From assembly GCF_018918145.1 (NCBI RefSeq), contig NZ_JAHLPX010000005.1, positions 62,001 through 126,000 of the forward strand: 64,000 nucleotides of DNA. Reading direction: 5' to 3'. This DNA is from Anaerotignum sp. MSJ-24 (GTDB lineage: Bacteria > Bacillota > Clostridia > Lachnospirales > Anaerotignaceae). Both the position numbers and the translations under genes were made by a program. Shown piece by piece: positions 7,440 to 15,710 of this stretch. Position 1 is the stretch's first letter; every line of letters begins with the position of its first letter. The notes below the pieces were generated by a model, which was given only the letters and a program-made list of their open reading frames with translations, ran no database searches and was not told the origin of the DNA.

Positions 7440-8312
7440 ATGATTCGATATGAGGCATTTGTTAAAATAACGGAAAACGGAAGCTTTACAAAAACGGCGG
7501 AAGATTTAGGCTATACGCAGTCTGCCGTAAGCCAGATGATAAAAAATCTTGAGGAGGAGCTGGATACTTCTCTTGTAATACGTTCAAGAAAGGGCGTAAC
7601 TCTTACACCGGACGGCGAAGAATTTCTTCCTTATATAAAAAATGTATATAATGCACACAGAGAGCTTATTGAAAAGAGAAACGAAATGAGAGGCCTTGAA
7701 AGCGGAATAATACGAATGGGCACTTTTTCGAGCGTTTCGAGCAACTGGCTGCCGGGACTTATTAAGAAATTTAAGGAAACATATCCTTCGGTGCATTTTG
7801 ATATTAAGCAGGGAGAATATACAAATATAAGCAACTGGGTAAAGGACGGAAGTGTTGATTTCGGTTTTGTTACACCGGAGGCAACGGATGGGCTTACGGT
7901 TGTTCCGTTAAAAACTGATGAAATGATGGCAGTAGTGAATATAAACCATCCGCTTGCACATAAGGCAGAGGTAACAATGGAGGAGCTTGCGAAGGATTCC
8001 TATATACTTCTGGACGAAGGCGAGGTCAGCGAGCCCATGGAGTATTTTAAGGCTAATAATATTGAGCCAAATATACAGTTTGTTGTATTTGATGACTATA
8101 CGATTATGTCTATGGTTGAACAAAATCTTGGAGTATCAGTTCTTCCGAAGCTTGTTTTGAGCAGACATCCGCACCATATTGCGGTAAGGCAGATTAAGCC
8201 GGCAATAAAAAGAACCATTGCAATAGCCTACAAAAATAAAAATGTATTGCCGATAGCCAGCAGATATTTCATTGATTTCATAATAAGAGAAATGGACAGC
8301 TTCAGATATTAA
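7440..8312 (+). CDS. LysR-family transcriptional regulator, probable regulator of azlCD
   Basis: This 290-residue protein has the N-terminal LysR winged helix (ENGSFTKTAEDLGYTQSAVS, residues 10-29, then MIKNLEEELDTSLVIRSRKG) and a C-terminal periplasmic-binding-like effector domain. The ATG at 7440 is preferred because AGGTG lies five bases before it; the in-frame ATG at 7428 overlaps that site. LysR proteins commonly control the gene they diverge from and repress themselves, so azlCD is the likely target and a branched-chain amino acid or a derivative the likely effector. A 14-bp terminator follows directly. Confidence 0.92.
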   Translation: MIRYEAFVKITENGSFTKTAEDLGYTQSAVSQMIKNLEEELDTSLVIRSRKGVTLTPDGEEFLPYIKNVYNAHRELIEKRNEMRGLESGIIRMGTFSSVSSNWLPGLIKKFKETYPSVHFDIKQGEYTNISNWVKDGSVDFGFVTPEATDGLTVVPLKTDEMMAVVNINHPLAHKAEVTMEELAKDSYILLDEGEVSEPMEYFKANNIEPNIQFVVFDDYTIMSMVEQNLGVSVLPKLVLSRHPHHIAVRQIKPAIKRTIAIAYKNKNVLPIASRYFIDFIIREMDSFRY

Positions 8313-8346
8313 AAAACCGCTGTGACTGAAATGTCACAGCGGTTTT
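8313..8346. terminator. Strong terminator of lysR, probably once shared with the flavodiiron gene
   Basis: A perfect 14-bp stem (8313-8326 with 8333-8346) starts and ends with AAAA/TTTT, so it can stop transcription in both directions. It begins right at the lysR stop. The group II intron begins within about ten bases of it. Confidence 0.93.
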
Positions 8347-8350
8347 ATCG

Positions 8351-10206
8351 TTTGCGCGCCATGGGCGCGCTCTAACAGGTGAAAGTCCCGAACACGCCCA
8401 GATAGTGGGAAGTGTATAGCTGAACAGCAAGGGTGTCCATCGTGAGATGGAATCTGAAGGAAGCTGTAAGCAAATCTCTGGTCCGACGGACAGAAATCAC
8501 ATATAAGGCTAGGCTATGAGAGATAAGTTGGCTATAAGCAACGAAGTCTAATAACTATCACTTTTGTAGTAGCAGAGTAAATGTGGCGGATATATGGAGA
8601 GAAAGAGCGTGCACCTTAAGCGTGGAGGTCTCACAGAGGTTCCATTAGCCTAGTAACAACGAACTGTGAGAAGTCAGCCGAGCCCATAGTAGTGAAGAAG
8701 TTTCTGTAATGGAAATGGAGCGAAGGGGCGAACAATCAATAAGTTTGAGTATGTCTCGTATTGCAGAAATGGCAACATCTGCCGTAACCAATCGGGTAAA
8801 AGATGGTCAAATCAAGCGAGACGGAAAGGAAAGAACGCATGGACACAAGTAGTCTAATGGAGCAGATTTTATCTAGCGATAATCTCAACAGAGCGTATCT
8901 GCAAGTCGTACGAAATAAAGGTGCAGAGGGAGTGGACGGAATGAAGTACACGGAACTCAAAGAACATCTTGAAAAGAACGGCGAAATCATCAAGGAACAG
9001 TTGAGGACAAGAAAGTACAAACCTCAACCAGTACGAAGAGTGGAGATACCAAAGCCTGATGGCGGTGTCAGAAACCTAGGAGTACCAACAGTAACAGACA
9101 GATTCATACAGCAAGCCATTGCACAGGTATTAACACCAATCTACGAGGAACAATTCCATGAACATAGTTACGGATTCAGACCGAATAGATGTGCACAGCA
9201 AGCAATCCTAACAGCACTTGACATGATGAATGATGGTAACGATTGGATTGTAGACATTGACTTGGAAAAGTTCTTTGACACGGTAAACCATGACAAGCTT
9301 ATGACTATCATAGGCAGAACTATAAAAGATGGAGATGTTATCTCTATCATAAGGAAATATCTTGTCAGTGGAATCATGATTGACGATGAATATGAGGATT
9401 CTATTGTGGGAACACCGCAAGGAGGAAATCTTTCGCCGTTATTGGCAAACATCATGCTCAATGAACTTGACAAGGAAATGGAAAAGCGAGGGCTTAACTT
9501 TGTGCGATATGCAGATGACTGTATTATCATGGTTGGAAGTGAAATGTCTGCAAATCGGGTAATGAGAAATATATCTCGATTTATTGAGGAGAAACTAGGT
9601 CTCAAGGTCAACATGACAAAGAGTAAAGTAGACAGACCAAGCGGACTTAAATACCTTGGGTTTGGGTTCTACTTTGACACAAGAGCACATCAGTTTAAGG
9701 CAAAACCACATGCAAAATCAGTAGCGAAGTTTAAGAAGAGAATGAAAGAACTCACCTGTCGTAGCTGGGGTGTTAGCAACAGCTATAAAGTGGAGAAACT
9801 TAATCAGCTCATAAGAGGTTGGATAAACTACTTCAAAATAGGTAGTATGAAAACACTTTGTCGAAAATTAGATGGTAACATCAGATATAGACTTCGTATG
9901 TGCATTTGGAAACATTGGAAAACTCCACAAAACAGAGCAAAGAACCTTATGAAGTTTGATGTACCAAGATGGGCGGCATTTAAAATAGCGTATTGTGGAG
10001 ATAGATATGCAAGACTCGCCCATAATGGATGGATACAAAAGGCTATAAGTACAAAGAGACTAACCTCATTTGGATTAGTCTCAATGTTAGATTACTACAC
10101 CGAAAGGTGTGTTACTTGTTAAGTTGATTGAACCGCCGTGTACCGAACGGTACGCACGGTGGTGTGAGAGGTCGGGAAATTTAGTTAAATTTCCCTCCTA
10201 CTCGAT
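8351..10206 (+). mobile_element. Group II intron, apparently complete
   Basis: The element starts near 8351-8354 with a GCGCGCC/GGCGCGC stem, the typical opening of domain I, followed by the AGGTGAAAGTC motif and a long structured region. The reverse transcriptase lies in the domain IV position. Domain V is seen at about 10125-10171 (paired GTACCG/CGGTAC within CCGCCGTG..CACGGTGG), and domain VI follows with a GGGAAATTT/AAATTTCCC stem and a final CTACTCGATT. Ends are placed to within a few bases only. It lies just after a terminator hairpin, the preferred target of group IIC introns, but the class is not certain. Confidence 0.9.
8839..10122 (+). CDS. ltrA: Group II intron reverse transcriptase/maturase
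   Basis: The 427-residue intron-encoded protein has the RT fingers-palm domain (PKPDGGVRNLGVPTVTDR, then QAIAQVLTPIYEEQF, then SYGFRP), the GTPQGGNLSPLL motif and the catalytic YADD box at about residue 224. The maturase domain X follows (LIRGWINYFK, WKHWKTPQNR). No HNH endonuclease domain is present after domain X, so insertion would use the RT alone, as in En-minus lineages. The ATG at 8839 is chosen because GGAAAGGA lies just upstream. All core motifs are intact, so the intron may still be active. Confidence 0.95.
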   Translation: MDTSSLMEQILSSDNLNRAYLQVVRNKGAEGVDGMKYTELKEHLEKNGEIIKEQLRTRKYKPQPVRRVEIPKPDGGVRNLGVPTVTDRFIQQAIAQVLTPIYEEQFHEHSYGFRPNRCAQQAILTALDMMNDGNDWIVDIDLEKFFDTVNHDKLMTIIGRTIKDGDVISIIRKYLVSGIMIDDEYEDSIVGTPQGGNLSPLLANIMLNELDKEMEKRGLNFVRYADDCIIMVGSEMSANRVMRNISRFIEEKLGLKVNMTKSKVDRPSGLKYLGFGFYFDTRAHQFKAKPHAKSVAKFKKRMKELTCRSWGVSNSYKVEKLNQLIRGWINYFKIGSMKTLCRKLDGNIRYRLRMCIWKHWKTPQNRAKNLMKFDVPRWAAFKIAYCGDRYARLAHNGWIQKAISTKRLTSFGLVSMLDYYTERCVTC

Positions 10207-11409
10207 TTATTTCATGGATTCGATTATTGCGTCTGCAAGTGCGTCAATGTTCTGCACATCGGAATCCTTTCCGGCAGATTTGATAGTTACTTTAGGCTCA
10301 AGCAAGGTCATGTTCTTGAGATTGTTGTTTATAAAGTTTGTCATATGAGATGCGGCTCTCGGTCCCCATGAGCCGTTTTCCATTAATGCAATAGTTCTGT
10401 TCTGAACCTCAAGTGCCTTCATATCCTCAAGATAATCAAGCATTGCGGGGAATAAGCCTGTGTTATAGGTTACAGAGGCAAGAACGATATTGCTTAATTT
10501 GAAGGATTCTGATATAAGCTGTGATACATGAGTGTTTGAAACATCATATACCTTTACGTTTGTGCAGCCTTTTTCAACAAGCTTTGCTGCAAGGCACTGT
10601 GCGGCTGCTTCTGTGTTTCCGTACATTGAGGCATAGGCAATAAGAACGCCTTTTTCTTCCGGCTCATATTTGCTCCATTTATCGTGCTTGTCTATAAAGT
10701 ATTCAAAATTATTTCTCCATACCGGGCCATGGAGAGGGCATATCATCTTTATATCAAGACCTGAAGCCTTTGTAAGGAGCTTCTGAACGAATACGCCGTA
10801 TTTTCCTACAATATTTGTATAGTATCTTCTTGCGTCATCAATCCAGTCACGGTCAAAGTTAACTTCATCGTTGAAGAGTTTTCCGTCAAGTGCGCCGAAT
10901 GAACCGAAAGCGTCGGCAGAGAAAAGAACGCCGTTTGTTGTGTCGAATGTAACCATTACTTCCGGCCAGTGAACCATGGGAGCCTCAACAAATGCTACTG
11001 TGTGCTTTCCGAAGCATCTTGTGTCGCCTTCCTTAACAGTATCAAAATCTTTATTAACTGCTATGTTGAACTGCTTGATTATGTTTACAGCCTTTGTTGA
11101 GCAGATTATTGTTGCCTCCGGGTGACGGAGAATAACCTCTTCAAGTGATGCACCGTGGTCGGGCTCAAAATGGTTTACTACTATATAATCAAGAGGTTTT
11201 CCGTTTAATACGTGTTCAAGATTTTCAAGGAACTGACGGCATACGGACCAATCAACCGTATCGAATAAAACTGTTTTTTCATCAAGAAGTACATAAGAGT
11301 TATAGGACACACCGTTGGGAATTGGATGTGCATTTTCGAAAAGTGCAAGACGGTGGTCATTTGCACCTATCCAGAAAAGATCTTCTGTTACGTTTCTTAT
11401 ACAATACAT
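10207..11409 (-). CDS. Flavodiiron protein (A-type flavoprotein, FprA family)
   Basis: This 400-residue protein has an N-terminal metallo-beta-lactamase-like diiron domain with NHFEPDH (His80, Glu82, Asp84, His85) and further ligands in PMVHWPE and PLHGP, followed by a C-terminal flavodoxin domain with the FMN loop YASMYGNTE (near residue 261). Such proteins reduce O2 to water (or NO to N2O) in the cytoplasm of anaerobes, taking electrons from rubredoxin or related carriers. The class-A two-domain layout is complete. The stop codon lies within a base or two of the group II intron end, so the gene has lost an adjacent terminator. Confidence 0.94.
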   Translation of the reverse strand: MYCIRNVTEDLFWIGANDHRLALFENAHPIPNGVSYNSYVLLDEKTVLFDTVDWSVCRQFLENLEHVLNGKPLDYIVVNHFEPDHGASLEEVILRHPEATIICSTKAVNIIKQFNIAVNKDFDTVKEGDTRCFGKHTVAFVEAPMVHWPEVMVTFDTTNGVLFSADAFGSFGALDGKLFNDEVNFDRDWIDDARRYYTNIVGKYGVFVQKLLTKASGLDIKMICPLHGPVWRNNFEYFIDKHDKWSKYEPEEKGVLIAYASMYGNTEAAAQCLAAKLVEKGCTNVKVYDVSNTHVSQLISESFKLSNIVLASVTYNTGLFPAMLDYLEDMKALEVQNRTIALMENGSWGPRAASHMTNFINNNLKNMTLLEPKVTIKSAGKDSDVQNIDALADAIIESMK

Positions 11410-11492
11410 GTTTAATCCTCCTTTATTTTCACTGCTGATTTTCAGTCAGATGAATTGCATTATTGTAAATAAAAGTATAATCTGATAATATA

Positions 11493-11521
11493 AGAATATA
11501 CTTTTATTTTTATATAGTCAA
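11493..11521 (-). promoter_or_regulatory. Predicted promoter of the flavodiiron gene
   Basis: On the minus strand, TTGACT (plus-strand 11516-11521) and TATTCT (11493-11498) are spaced by 17 bases, giving a leader of roughly 80 bases before the ATG at 11409. Confidence 0.5.
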
Positions 11522-11546
11522 TTAAAAAAAGGAGGCACATTTTTCA

Positions 11547-11909
11547 ATGAATGGTGCAGATGATAACAAAGTTATTGTCCAGGTGGACAAAACGGTTGTA
11601 AAAATTACAGGAGTTGACGTAAAAGGTCTTAATATACAGGAGCTTGAGTCACTTCTTAAAGATAAACTTAAAAGCATGGTAAGAATAATCGGTGTAACAG
11701 GTTCATCTCTTGAAATGGACGTTTACGGAATCGAAGAGGAGGACGTTCTTAAGGAAGAAAACGGCATAATTAAGGCTGTTGCTCTTGCCGATGGAATCAC
11801 TCTTACCGACCTTGCACAGATTTCTTCTGTTAATAAGATAAAGACAGTTGATATTAATGACGTTCCTTCATATTCAGAGGGACAATGTATGAAAGAGAGG
11901 TGGCTTTGA
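11547..11909 (+). CDS. Uncharacterised 120-residue protein, first gene of the MoCF/NadD-fusion operon
   Basis: I do not recognise this family. The protein is soluble, acidic and looks like one alpha/beta domain: IVQVDKTVVKITGVDV, then IQELESLLKDKLKSMVRIIGVTG and LEMDVYGIEEEDV. It has a strong AAAGGAGG site. Its TGA overlaps the ATG of the next gene (TGATG at 11907-11911), so the two are translationally coupled, which suggests that the products form a complex. The whole set of three genes leads into the sigma-54 activator, so a role connected with the 15295-18007 operon is likely, but only by position. Confidence 0.6.
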   Translation: MNGADDNKVIVQVDKTVVKITGVDVKGLNIQELESLLKDKLKSMVRIIGVTGSSLEMDVYGIEEEDVLKEENGIIKAVALADGITLTDLAQISSVNKIKTVDINDVPSYSEGQCMKERWL

Positions 11910-12424
11910 TGTTTACAAAGGCTATGATTATTCCGACAGGTGATGAGCTTGCGGCAGGCATTGTGCTTGATACAGACGCTCCCGAAATAATGAAAAATCT
12001 TCTTGCCATTAACGGCTCGGCAGAGGTTGTAAGAATTGCTCCCGTTATTGATAAGGAGGAGGCTATTGTCAGCAAAATAAAGGAAAGTGCAGCAAACGGC
12101 TATGACCTTATCGTGCTTATCGGCGGCTCAGGCGGCGGACACCGTTTCAGCACAACTCTCGGTAAGGATTATACACATTCTTCTCTCGATATGATATTGA
12201 GTGATAAACAGGAAGGCGCTCTTTACGGCAAGAACGGACATATGTGGAGCAAGCTCGTTATCGGCAAGCTCGGAGATACACTTGTGTTTAATGTTCCCGG
12301 ACCTTATGAAGAGGCAACCGCTACAATAAAGGCATTCAAGGACAGCTATAAAAAGGACAGCCATAATCTTGAAGAAATAAATAAAAGTATGCTTGAGGCA
12401 CTTAAAGCTAAATACGGAGCATAA
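11909..12424 (+). CDS. MoCF (molybdopterin-binding-like) domain protein
   Basis: The 171-residue protein carries a MogA/MoaB/CinA-like fold: IPTGDELAAGIVLDTDAP near the start, then YDLIVLIGGSGGGHRFSTT and VFNVPGPYEEA. The glycine-rich loop fits the MPT-binding GGTG loop, but here reads GGSGGG. It is shorter than CinA and MoeA and close to MogA/MoaB length. The ATG at 11909 is chosen over an in-frame ATG at 11885, because GAGAGGTGG precedes it. It may adenylylate or bind a nucleotide or pterin-like cofactor. No molybdenum-cofactor genes are near, so classical Moco synthesis is doubtful. It is coupled to the 120-residue protein upstream. Confidence 0.75.
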   Translation: MFTKAMIIPTGDELAAGIVLDTDAPEIMKNLLAINGSAEVVRIAPVIDKEEAIVSKIKESAANGYDLIVLIGGSGGGHRFSTTLGKDYTHSSLDMILSDKQEGALYGKNGHMWSKLVIGKLGDTLVFNVPGPYEEATATIKAFKDSYKKDSHNLEEINKSMLEALKAKYGA

Positions 12425-12434
12425 GGTGATTTGA

Positions 12435-13697
12435 ATGGAATCTTTTACATATTCTCTTTGCACGAAGGATAAAGTTCCGATTGCGGTAAGCTGTCTTTGT
12501 AAGGACGGAAAAACTACAGAGTGCATTGAAAGACTTAACAGCCTTAAGGAATATGATTTTGGTGAATATAAATCCGAATATACCATTGATTACAGACTTC
12601 ATACAATAATAGATGGCTGTATGTCGGATATAAAGGAAGATATAATATGTATCGGTGCGTCTGTCGGCGTTGATGATGCGGAAGGCAGAACCGGAGGAAT
12701 ATTCGGAAGCTGTAACAACGGAGCAAGCTCGGCAACGGAAAGTGTATTTTTCGAAAACGGAATGGTTTTCGGCGTAAAGCCGGGAAAGGGTGCTTTTGCC
12801 ATTGAAGAGGAAAAGGAAAAAGCCGAAAATATAATAAATTTCTTTGCCGACGAATTCGACGGAAGCTATGAAAAAAGCATAACGCTTTATAATAAGCTTT
12901 GCGAAAACGGAAATATTTTTATTCTTATGACCGATGGCAGCGGAGAAGGCTCTTACGGCATTGCGGCAGACAGAAAAAATATTGTTACCGTTGCGGAAAC
13001 GGCCTATAAAGGCATTGAAAGAACCGATTATAAGGGCTTTAAAAGAATAGGCATAATGGGCGGCACATTTGATCCTATACATAACGGACATCTTATTGCG
13101 GCACAGACAGTCTGCGATAAGCTTAAGCTGGATATAGTCGTGTTTATGCCGACAGGAAACACAAGCTATAAAAATAAAAAGTTTGTTACCTCCGGAGATA
13201 TGCGTTTTGCCATGACAAGCATTGCCGTAGAAAGTAATGAAAGATTTTCCACGTCATCAATGGAAACAGAATTTGATGGTATTTCCTATACGGCGGATAC
13301 AATGGAAAAGTTCAGAAGGTTCTGTGATTATGATGCGGAAATATATTTCATTGTCGGTGCTGATGTTCTCAAGGATATGACCTGTTGGAGAAATTTCAGA
13401 AAGCTTATTTCTCTCTGCGGCTTTGCCGCTGTAACAAGACCGGGTTATCCTTCGGTAGACCGTAATAAATATACGGAGCTGTTTGAAAATGACGGTTCGG
13501 AAATAAAATTTATTGAAGTTCCGGCATTGGATATTTCTTCGTCATATATAAGAAAAGCCGTAAAGGACGGTTTAAGCGTAAAATATCTTCTTCCGGATTC
13601 GGTTGAAGAATATATAAAGGTACATCATTTATATGAAGACAACAAAAAAGCCAGAAACGAAAGTGAGCTTGACAGAATACTTAATCTGATTAACTGA
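12435..13697 (+). CDS. Two-domain protein: unknown N-terminal domain fused to a NadD-type nucleotidyltransferase
   Basis: The C-terminal half (from about residue 202) is a nicotinate-mononucleotide adenylyltransferase-type domain: GIMGGTFDPIHNGHL is the HxGH nucleotidyltransferase loop, and DISSSYIRKAV is the ISSTxIR motif. The N-terminal 200 residues (with GGIFGSCNNGASSATES and ILMTDGSGEGSYG) are not recognised and are absent from ordinary NadD, which is about 200 residues long. A fusion in this frame is seen without any stop or obvious internal start. It follows the MoCF gene by 10 bases. The NadD half may serve NAD synthesis or adenylylate a pyridine substrate for a special cofactor. Confidence 0.8.
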   Translation: MESFTYSLCTKDKVPIAVSCLCKDGKTTECIERLNSLKEYDFGEYKSEYTIDYRLHTIIDGCMSDIKEDIICIGASVGVDDAEGRTGGIFGSCNNGASSATESVFFENGMVFGVKPGKGAFAIEEEKEKAENIINFFADEFDGSYEKSITLYNKLCENGNIFILMTDGSGEGSYGIAADRKNIVTVAETAYKGIERTDYKGFKRIGIMGGTFDPIHNGHLIAAQTVCDKLKLDIVVFMPTGNTSYKNKKFVTSGDMRFAMTSIAVESNERFSTSSMETEFDGISYTADTMEKFRRFCDYDAEIYFIVGADVLKDMTCWRNFRKLISLCGFAAVTRPGYPSVDRNKYTELFENDGSEIKFIEVPALDISSSYIRKAVKDGLSVKYLLPDSVEEYIKVHHLYEDNKKARNESELDRILNLIN

Positions 13698-13725
13698 CCA
13701 CATAGATGAAACGGAGATGCGGCAG

Positions 13726-15114
13726 GTGGAAAATAAAAACTGCAAAACGCTTGAAATGCTGAAAAGATGTCTTGACTATTATTACGGAAACATATTGATT
13801 TCCGATGTCAGCGGCAAAATATTGTATGTTAATGATACGCTTGTAAAGTCATACGGTCTTACTATGGAGAAGGCATTGTCTATGTCAGTGTATGACCTTG
13901 TTAATGACGGAGTTCTGGACAGATCTGCCGTAATAAATGTTCTAAAAACCGGAGAGGCATCACTTACCAAAATAGGAATAAACTCCGGTGCAAAAATAGA
14001 CTGTGTGGCAAAACCTGTCTATAACGATGATGGCAAAATGGAATATATAATCGCTTTCAGCTATGATGAAAGCTTTATGTCTGAACTGCAAAATGAGCTG
14101 CGTATAGAAAAGAAAAAGAATGAGGAAATAAAGGATACGCTTTTGTTCATTCAGCAGGCAAACAAAAAGTACAGACCTATAATAACAGCCGATGACCAGA
14201 TGAAAAACATATTTGACAGCATGAGTTATCTGGCAAAGACCGACAGCTCTATAATACTTTATGGTGAATCCGGCGTAGGCAAGGATGTGCTTGCAAATTA
14301 TATACATAATAACAGCTTACGGAAAAACGAAATTTTCATTCCGGTGAACTGCAGTGCAATTCCCAATGAGCTTATGGAGTCGGAATTTTTCGGTTATGAA
14401 AGAGGCTCATTTACCGGTGCGGATAAAAATGGACATAAGGGCATATTTGAAATGGGTAACGGAGGAACGGTATTTCTTGATGAAATAGGCGATCTTTCCG
14501 CGCTTATGCAGGCAAAGCTGCTTAGGTTTTTGGATTCGGGCGAAGTTAAACGAATAGGCAGCACAAATATTATTTATACGGATGTGCGTATTATTGCCGC
14601 AACAAACAAAAATCTTAAGGCGATGGTTGATAATGGTACATTCAGAGAAGATCTGTATTACCGATTGAATATTATTCCGGTTTATATTCCGCCGTTGAGA
14701 GAAAGACAGGATGATATAGGGGCATTGGCAAACTATTATCTTAAGGAATACAATCAGAAATATGACCATAATGTTCAGTTTACCGACAGCCAGATAAAAA
14801 TGCTGTATGAGTATTCATGGCCCGGAAATATAAGAGAACTGAGAAACGAAATAGAACGTTACGTTATTACGGACGGAAATGTGGATATATTAATAAACAG
14901 AATTGCACCGACCGAGGAAAAGGCTTCGGTCGTTAAATCCGACACTTCGGCGGATTTAAGAACCGCAAAGGATAAATTTGAAAAGGATTATATCAAAAAT
15001 GTTCTTGAGGAATGCGACTGGAAGGTGCAGAAAGCGGCAGAAAGGCTCGGAATACACCGTTCTGTTTTGTATACGAAAATAGAAAAATATAATATTAAGA
15101 AATGTAAGTCGTGA
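13726..15114 (+). CDS. Sigma-54-dependent transcriptional activator (PAS-AAA+-Fis)
   Basis: This protein of about 462 residues has an N-terminal PAS domain (about 10-130), a short coiled region, an AAA+ sigma-54 interaction domain with Walker A GESGVGKD, the sigma-54-contacting GSFTGA loop, Walker B GGTVFLDEIGD and the arginine-finger region FREDLYYRLN, and a C-terminal Fis-type helix-turn-helix (VQKAAERLGIHRSVLYTKI). GTG at 13726 is the preferred start, with GGAG nine bases upstream; the ATG at 13717 is too close to it. The gene lies 28 bases after the NadD fusion and just before a consensus -24/-12 promoter, so the following operon is almost certainly its target. Confidence 0.93.
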   Translation: MENKNCKTLEMLKRCLDYYYGNILISDVSGKILYVNDTLVKSYGLTMEKALSMSVYDLVNDGVLDRSAVINVLKTGEASLTKIGINSGAKIDCVAKPVYNDDGKMEYIIAFSYDESFMSELQNELRIEKKKNEEIKDTLLFIQQANKKYRPIITADDQMKNIFDSMSYLAKTDSSIILYGESGVGKDVLANYIHNNSLRKNEIFIPVNCSAIPNELMESEFFGYERGSFTGADKNGHKGIFEMGNGGTVFLDEIGDLSALMQAKLLRFLDSGEVKRIGSTNIIYTDVRIIAATNKNLKAMVDNGTFREDLYYRLNIIPVYIPPLRERQDDIGALANYYLKEYNQKYDHNVQFTDSQIKMLYEYSWPGNIRELRNEIERYVITDGNVDILINRIAPTEEKASVVKSDTSADLRTAKDKFEKDYIKNVLEECDWKVQKAAERLGIHRSVLYTKIEKYNIKKCKS

Positions 15115-15150
15115 TTCTAAGACATATGTCTTGAAATCACGACTTATTTT
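15106..15150 (+). terminator. Long hairpin terminator after the sigma-54 activator gene
   Basis: AAGTCGTGATT (15106-15116) pairs with AATCACGACTT (15135-15145), and an inner AAGACAT/ATGTCTT palindrome extends the stem. The tail is TATTTTG. The left arm contains the activator's TGA stop. The inner 14-bp palindrome could also bind a dimeric protein. Confidence 0.8.
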
Positions 15151-15167
15151 GTTTTGAAAACAGGAAA

Positions 15168-15189
15168 TTTCAATTTAATTAAATTGAAA
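15168..15189. promoter_or_regulatory. Perfect 22-bp palindrome, candidate enhancer (UAS) for the sigma-54 activator
   Basis: The half-site is TTTCAATTTAA and the 22 bases form an exact inverted repeat, centred about 50 bases upstream of the -24 box. Fis-type domains bind as dimers to such sites upstream of sigma-54 promoters. The distance is on the short side but workable. Confidence 0.55.
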
Positions 15190-15227
15190 AACAGCGTAAA
15201 ATAATGATTTTTTGTATTTTGAAAAGT

Positions 15228-15242
15228 TGGCACGGATTTTGC
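15228..15242 (+). promoter_or_regulatory. Sigma-54 (-24/-12) promoter
   Basis: TGGCAC (15228-15233), five bases, then TTGC (15239-15242) is an exact match to the sigma-54 consensus, with the invariant GG and GC at the correct spacing. It lies 53 bases before the first gene start. No sigma-A-type promoter is obvious here. Confidence 0.9.
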
Positions 15243-15294
15243 TTATTATATATAGTGAAACCTTATATTATTATAAGAAGAGAGGATGAATAAT

Positions 15295-15684
15295 ATGAAA
15301 TTATTACACACAAAGTTACCGGAATTCATCAAGAAGATGCAGGTAGCGGCTGCAACAAAGGGCAGTACACCTAAAGAAATTAACATTATGGGTCTTGAAA
15401 ACTTAAGATCAGCTAAAATGCAGAGCCTTCGTACAGGTCGTATTGAGCATGCGGTAGGCGAAATAGCTGCTCTTGACAATGTAGAAAGACTTGAACTTAT
15501 AATGATCCCTCGTGTACCCGAAACAATGCAGACAGTTATTGTAAAGGGTATTGATAAAGAAGGAGTATGCCAGAAGGCAGTTCTTGAAATTATCAATGTT
15601 CTTCATCCCACAGAAGAAGCTTATCTTCTTGACTGTGATCCCGAAAATGTTGAAGACAGAAGACCTGCAATCGGAAATCATTGA
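15295..15684 (+). CDS. Uncharacterised 129-residue protein, first gene of the sigma-54 operon
   Basis: I do not recognise this family with confidence. The protein is soluble with no signal peptide. It begins MKLLHTKLPEFIKKMQ and has the conserved-looking stretch LRTGRIEHAVGEIAALDNVERLELIMIPRVP and a C-terminal HPTEEAYLLDCD. The ATG at 15295 is chosen since GAGG lies nine bases before it; an in-frame ATG at 15286 overlaps that region. It is followed 26 bases later by the 340-residue protein, which is also uncharacterised, and may be a small subunit of the same enzyme. Confidence 0.65.
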   Translation: MKLLHTKLPEFIKKMQVAAATKGSTPKEINIMGLENLRSAKMQSLRTGRIEHAVGEIAALDNVERLELIMIPRVPETMQTVIVKGIDKEGVCQKAVLEIINVLHPTEEAYLLDCDPENVEDRRPAIGNH

Positions 15685-15710
15685 TTTAGTTATTTAAGGA
15701 GGGAATTGTT

